A stretch of 44,895 bases of DNA, taken from assembly GCF_008386575.1 (NCBI RefSeq), contig NZ_VUOA01000040.1:180293-225187 (forward strand), written 5' to 3'. The first letter of the stretch is position 1. Each line of letters starts with the position of its first letter. This DNA is from Salinarimonas soli. GTDB lineage: Bacteria > Pseudomonadota > Alphaproteobacteria > Rhizobiales > Beijerinckiaceae. The notes under the pieces are model-generated. The model was not told the origin of the DNA and made no database searches. It worked only from the letters and a program-made list of their open reading frames with translations. Positions 41,698 through 44,895 of this stretch are shown piece by piece. The position numbers and the translations under genes were made by a program.

Positions 41698-44600
41698 ATG
41701 CCAAAGCCCCTCTCCACAGGCGACCACCTGATGCTGGTCGACGGCTCGTCCTTCATCTTCCGGGCCTTCTTCCAGTCCATGAACCAGGACCAGAAGTACA
41801 ATTACCGCTCGGACGGGCTGCCCACGGGGGCGCTGCGGCTGTTCTGCGGCAAGCTGTTCCAGTTCGTGCGCGACGGGGCGGCCGGCATCAAGCCGACGCA
41901 TCTCGCCATCGTGCTCGACAAGTCGGAGGGCTCGCACCGCAAGGAGATCTATCCCGACTACAAGGGCCACCGCCCCGACGCGCCCGACGACCTCAAGGCC
42001 CAGATGCCCCTCATGCGCGACGCCGTGCGCGCCTTCGGCCTGGAGCCCATCGAGGTGCAGGGCTACGAGGCCGACGACCTCATCGCGAGCTATTGCCGGG
42101 AGGCGACCGCGCGGGGCGCCGACGTGCTCATCGTCACCGCCGACAAGGACCTGATGCAGCTCGTCGGGCCCCTCGTGCGCTTCTACGATTTCGAATCGGG
42201 CTCCAAGGGCAAGCCCGGCTACCGCCCCGAGCGCAACCTCGACGTGGCGGCCGTGGAGGAGCGCTGGGGCGTGCCGCCTGAGCGCATCGGCGACGTGCTC
42301 GCCCTCATGGGCGACGCCTCCGACAACGTACCCGGCGTGCCCGGCATCGGGCCGAAGACGGCGGCCCAGCTCATCGGGGAATACGGGGATCTGGAGACGC
42401 TGCTCGCCCGCGCCCCCGAGATCAAGCAGCCCAAGCGCCGCGAGGCCCTCATCGCCTATGCCGACCAGGCGCGCCTCTCCAAGCGCCTCGTCGACCTCGA
42501 CATGAACGCGCCGACGCCCGTGCCCCCGGACGATCTGCGCCTCTCCGACCCGGACCCCAAGCGCCTGATCTCCTTCCTCAAGGCGATGGAGTTCTCAACC
42601 GTCACGCGCCGCGTCGCCGACGAGTACGGCGTCGACCCCAACGCCATCGATCCCGATCCCACCATGCGCCGCGGCGCGGCCCGCGGCCCCGCGGCGGCCC
42701 AGCCCACCGGCGACGCGATCCCCTTCGATGCCGACGGGCCGGCGCCCGCAGGCGACGTCGATCCCTTCGCCGGGATGGACCTGCCCGAGGTGTCGGCGGC
42801 GAAGCCGGGCGGGCCCTCGCCCGCGGACCTCGCGGCGCGGCGCGCGGCCGACCTCATGGGCCGGCCCTTCGACACGGGCTCCTACGAGTGCGTGCGCACC
42901 CTGGAGCGGCTCGACGCCTGGATCGCGCAGGCCCGGGAGGCGGGGGTGGTGGCCGTCGACACGGAGACGAACTCGCTCGACGGCACCCAGGCCGATCTCG
43001 TGGGCGTGTCCCTGTGCGTGGAGCCCGGGCGCGCGGCCTACGTGCCTCTCCTGCACCGAGGCGGGGCGGACCTGTTCGGCGGCGGGCTCCTGCCCGACCA
43101 AATCCCCATCGCCGACGCGATCGCGCGCTTGAAGCCCCTCCTGGAGGATCCGGCGGTTCTCAAGGTGGGCCAGAACATCAAGTACGACTGGCTCGTCTTC
43201 CACCGCCACGGCATCGACGTCGCGCCCGTCGACGACACAATGCTCATGTCTTACGTGCTCGACGCGGGCCGCCACGGCCACGGCATGGACGAGCTCGCCG
43301 AGCGGCATCTGGGCCACCGCACCATCTCGTTCTCCGAGGTCGCGGGCACCGGCAAGGCGAAGGTCACCTTCGACTACGTGCCGCTGGAGCGCGCCACGGC
43401 CTACGCGGCCGAGGACGCGGACGTCACCTTGCGCCTGTGGCGCCTCCTGAAGCCCCGCCTGCCGGCCGAGCACCGCGCCACCGTCTACGAGACCCTGGAG
43501 CGCCCGCTCGCCGCCGTGGTGGCCCGCATGGAGAACCGGGGCATCCTCGTCGACCGGCAGATCCTGAGCCGCCTGTCGGGCGACTTCGCCCAGACGCTCG
43601 CGCGCCTCGAGGACGAGATCCAGGAGATGGCGGGCGAGAAGTTCTCCGTGGGCTCCCCGAAGCAGATCGGCGACATCCTGTTCGGCAAGATGGGCCTGCC
43701 CGGCGCCAAGAAGACCCCGTCCGGCCAATGGGCGACGCCCGCGGCCCTCCTCGACGAGCTCGCGGAGGCCGGCCACGAGCTGCCCGCCAAGATCCTGGAA
43801 TGGCGCCAGCTCTCGAAGCTGAAATCCACCTACACGGACGCGCTCCAGGCCTCGATCCATCCCGGCACCGGCCGGGTCCACACCTCGTTCTCCATGGCCG
43901 CCACCACCACGGGCCGCCTGTCCTCCTCCGACCCCAACCTCCAGAACATCCCCATCCGCACGGAGGCCGGGCGCAAGATCCGCCGGGCCTTCGTGGCGGC
44001 GGAGGGCACGTGCATCGTCTCGGCCGACTACAGCCAGATCGAGCTGCGGCTCCTGGCCCACATCGCCGACATCCCCCAGCTCCAGCGCGCCTTCGCGGAG
44101 GGCATCGACATCCATACCGCCACAGCGTCGGAGATGTTCGGGGTCGAGGTCGACAAGGTGGACGGCAACCTGCGCCGGCAGGCCAAGACCATCAATTTCG
44201 GCATCATCTACGGCATCTCGGCCTTCGGCCTCGCGGCCCGGCTCGGGATCAACCAGGGCGAGGCGGGGGCCTTCATCAAGCGCTATTTCGAGCGCTTTCC
44301 CGGCATCCGCGACTACATGGACGAGACGAAGAAGTATTGCCGCGAGCACGGCTACGTCCGCACCCTGTTCGGGCGGGTGTGCCACTACCCCGCGATCCGC
44401 TCCCCCAACGCCGCCGAGCGCCAGGCGGTGGAGCGCCAGGCCATCAACGCCCCCATCCAGGGCACGGCCGCCGACATCATCCGCCGGGCCATGATCCGCA
44501 TGGAGGAGGCTTTGCGCGAGAAGCGGCTCAACGCCCGCATGCTGCTCCAGGTCCACGACGAGCTCGTCTTCGAGACGCCGGAGGACGAGGTCGAGGCGAC

Positions 44601-44712
44601 GCTGCCGGTGATCGAGCGCGTGATGGTGGAGGCGCCCCACCCGGCCGTGAGCCTGAAAGTGCCCCTTCAGGTGGAGGCGCGGGCGGCAGCGAACTGGGAC
44701 GAGGCGCACTGA
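41698..44712 (+). CDS. polA: DNA polymerase I
   Basis: 1004 residues with all three activities expected. The 5'-3' exonuclease domain covers about 1-295 (VDGSSFIFRAFF, GYEADDLIA, VTADKDLMQLV, GDASDNVPGVPGIGPKTA). A Pro/Ala-rich linker (~315-385) follows. The 3'-5' exonuclease region keeps Asp421 and Glu423 (VDTETNSLDG) and Asp497 (NIKYDW), so proofreading looks intact. The polymerase domain has motif A with Asp777 (SADYSQIELR), motif B with Arg826, Lys830 and Tyr838 (RRQAKTINFGIIYG) and motif C with Asp954 (VHDELVFE). It is longer than E. coli PolI (928), mainly through the linker. Transcribed alone; hairpin repeats follow its stop. Confidence 0.97.
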   Translation: MPKPLSTGDHLMLVDGSSFIFRAFFQSMNQDQKYNYRSDGLPTGALRLFCGKLFQFVRDGAAGIKPTHLAIVLDKSEGSHRKEIYPDYKGHRPDAPDDLKAQMPLMRDAVRAFGLEPIEVQGYEADDLIASYCREATARGADVLIVTADKDLMQLVGPLVRFYDFESGSKGKPGYRPERNLDVAAVEERWGVPPERIGDVLALMGDASDNVPGVPGIGPKTAAQLIGEYGDLETLLARAPEIKQPKRREALIAYADQARLSKRLVDLDMNAPTPVPPDDLRLSDPDPKRLISFLKAMEFSTVTRRVADEYGVDPNAIDPDPTMRRGAARGPAAAQPTGDAIPFDADGPAPAGDVDPFAGMDLPEVSAAKPGGPSPADLAARRAADLMGRPFDTGSYECVRTLERLDAWIAQAREAGVVAVDTETNSLDGTQADLVGVSLCVEPGRAAYVPLLHRGGADLFGGGLLPDQIPIADAIARLKPLLEDPAVLKVGQNIKYDWLVFHRHGIDVAPVDDTMLMSYVLDAGRHGHGMDELAERHLGHRTISFSEVAGTGKAKVTFDYVPLERATAYAAEDADVTLRLWRLLKPRLPAEHRATVYETLERPLAAVVARMENRGILVDRQILSRLSGDFAQTLARLEDEIQEMAGEKFSVGSPKQIGDILFGKMGLPGAKKTPSGQWATPAALLDELAEAGHELPAKILEWRQLSKLKSTYTDALQASIHPGTGRVHTSFSMAATTTGRLSSSDPNLQNIPIRTEAGRKIRRAFVAAEGTCIVSADYSQIELRLLAHIADIPQLQRAFAEGIDIHTATASEMFGVEVDKVDGNLRRQAKTINFGIIYGISAFGLAARLGINQGEAGAFIKRYFERFPGIRDYMDETKKYCREHGYVRTLFGRVCHYPAIRSPNAAERQAVERQAINAPIQGTAADIIRRAMIRMEEALREKRLNARMLLQVHDELVFETPEDEVEATLPVIERVMVEAPHPAVSLKVPLQVEARAAANWDEAH

Positions 44713-44756
44713 CGGGCGTTACCGGGGGCCTGAGCCCGAGGGCGGCGGCGCGTGGC

Positions 44757-44895
44757 TCCCCTCCCCCTTGCGGGGAGGGGCCGGGGGTGGGGGTGACGGC
44801 TGTGCCGTGTCCGGAGAGGTCGCTGCGCGAACGGTTGTGGACTTTTCTGCTCCGCCTCCGCCGTCACCCCCCACCCCAGCCCTCCCCCGCAAAGG
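44757..44895. repeat. GC-rich hairpin repeat pair after polA, cut by the window end
   Basis: CCCCTCCCC (44758-44766) pairs with GGGGAGGGG (44772-44780) around CTTGC, followed by CCGGGGGTGGGGGTGACGGC. An inverted partner (GCCGTCACCCCCCACCCCAGCCCTCCCCC) begins near 44860 and runs off the window. This is the same unit as at 5998-6156. The first hairpin lies about 46 bases after the polA stop and could mark the 3' end of its mRNA. No gene is seen in the rest of the 183-base tail. Confidence 0.6.

Noticed and set aside
42595-44709. Minus-strand open frame of 704 codons opposite polA
   Set aside because: Antisense shadow of polA, whose catalytic motifs are all intact on the plus strand.

Overview
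The window is very GC-rich chromosomal DNA. It looks like an alphaproteobacterium of the order Hyphomicrobiales (Rhizobiales), plausibly near Methylobacteriaceae, Salinarimonadaceae or Microvirga. This rests on the strong G/C bias at third codon positions, on the block lysC / ptsP / prfA / prmC / DUF4167, whose order is typical of the order, and on alphaproteobacterial family members such as the PrtD-type secretion ATPase and an IalB-like domain. The genus is an inference. I saw no tRNA, rRNA, CRISPR array, prophage or transposase gene.

Layout. (1) 0.1-6 kb: M48 metalloprotease and LemA (minus), metallophosphoesterase (minus), methylglyoxal synthase (plus), HrpB helicase (minus). (2) 6.1-12.9 kb: six minus-strand genes that could be one transcription unit: ABC ATPase, two permeases and a BMP-family binding protein (nucleoside-type importer), an Nmad3-like protein, and GMP reductase. 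This suggests purine uptake and interconversion. (3) 13-15.6 kb: MOSC protein, two small conserved-looking proteins, a bidirectional terminator, and a DUF4167 protein with an Arg/Asp-rich repeat tract. (4) 15.9-25.4 kb: housekeeping genes prmC, prfA, ptsP and lysC, interrupted between ptsP and lysC by about 4 kb of atypical, locally AT-richer DNA. That DNA encodes an S41 protease, a small partner protein and a leishmanolysin-like metalloprotease.

(5) 25.6-40.6 kb is all on the plus strand. An orphan HerA/FtsK-like ATPase is followed by a type I secretion ATPase and its HlyD-type adaptor. Next comes a run of mostly exported proteins: two tandem pairs of OmpA-domain protein plus a CsgG/LpoB-like exported protein, a glycine-zipper lipoprotein, and a large exported protein ending in an IalB-like domain. 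Last are a cytoplasmic helical protein, a small protein, and a class III adenylate cyclase with one membrane segment and an outward C-terminal domain. This is the best candidate in the window for an undescribed system: an envelope/secretion module joined to cyclic-nucleotide signalling. Function is inferred from context only. (6) 40.6-44.9 kb: a nitroreductase (minus) and DNA polymerase I (plus).

Several intergenic regions hold GC-rich hairpin repeats arranged as inverted pairs. One family pairs a conserved hairpin with a second hairpin whose sequence varies while its base pairing is kept.
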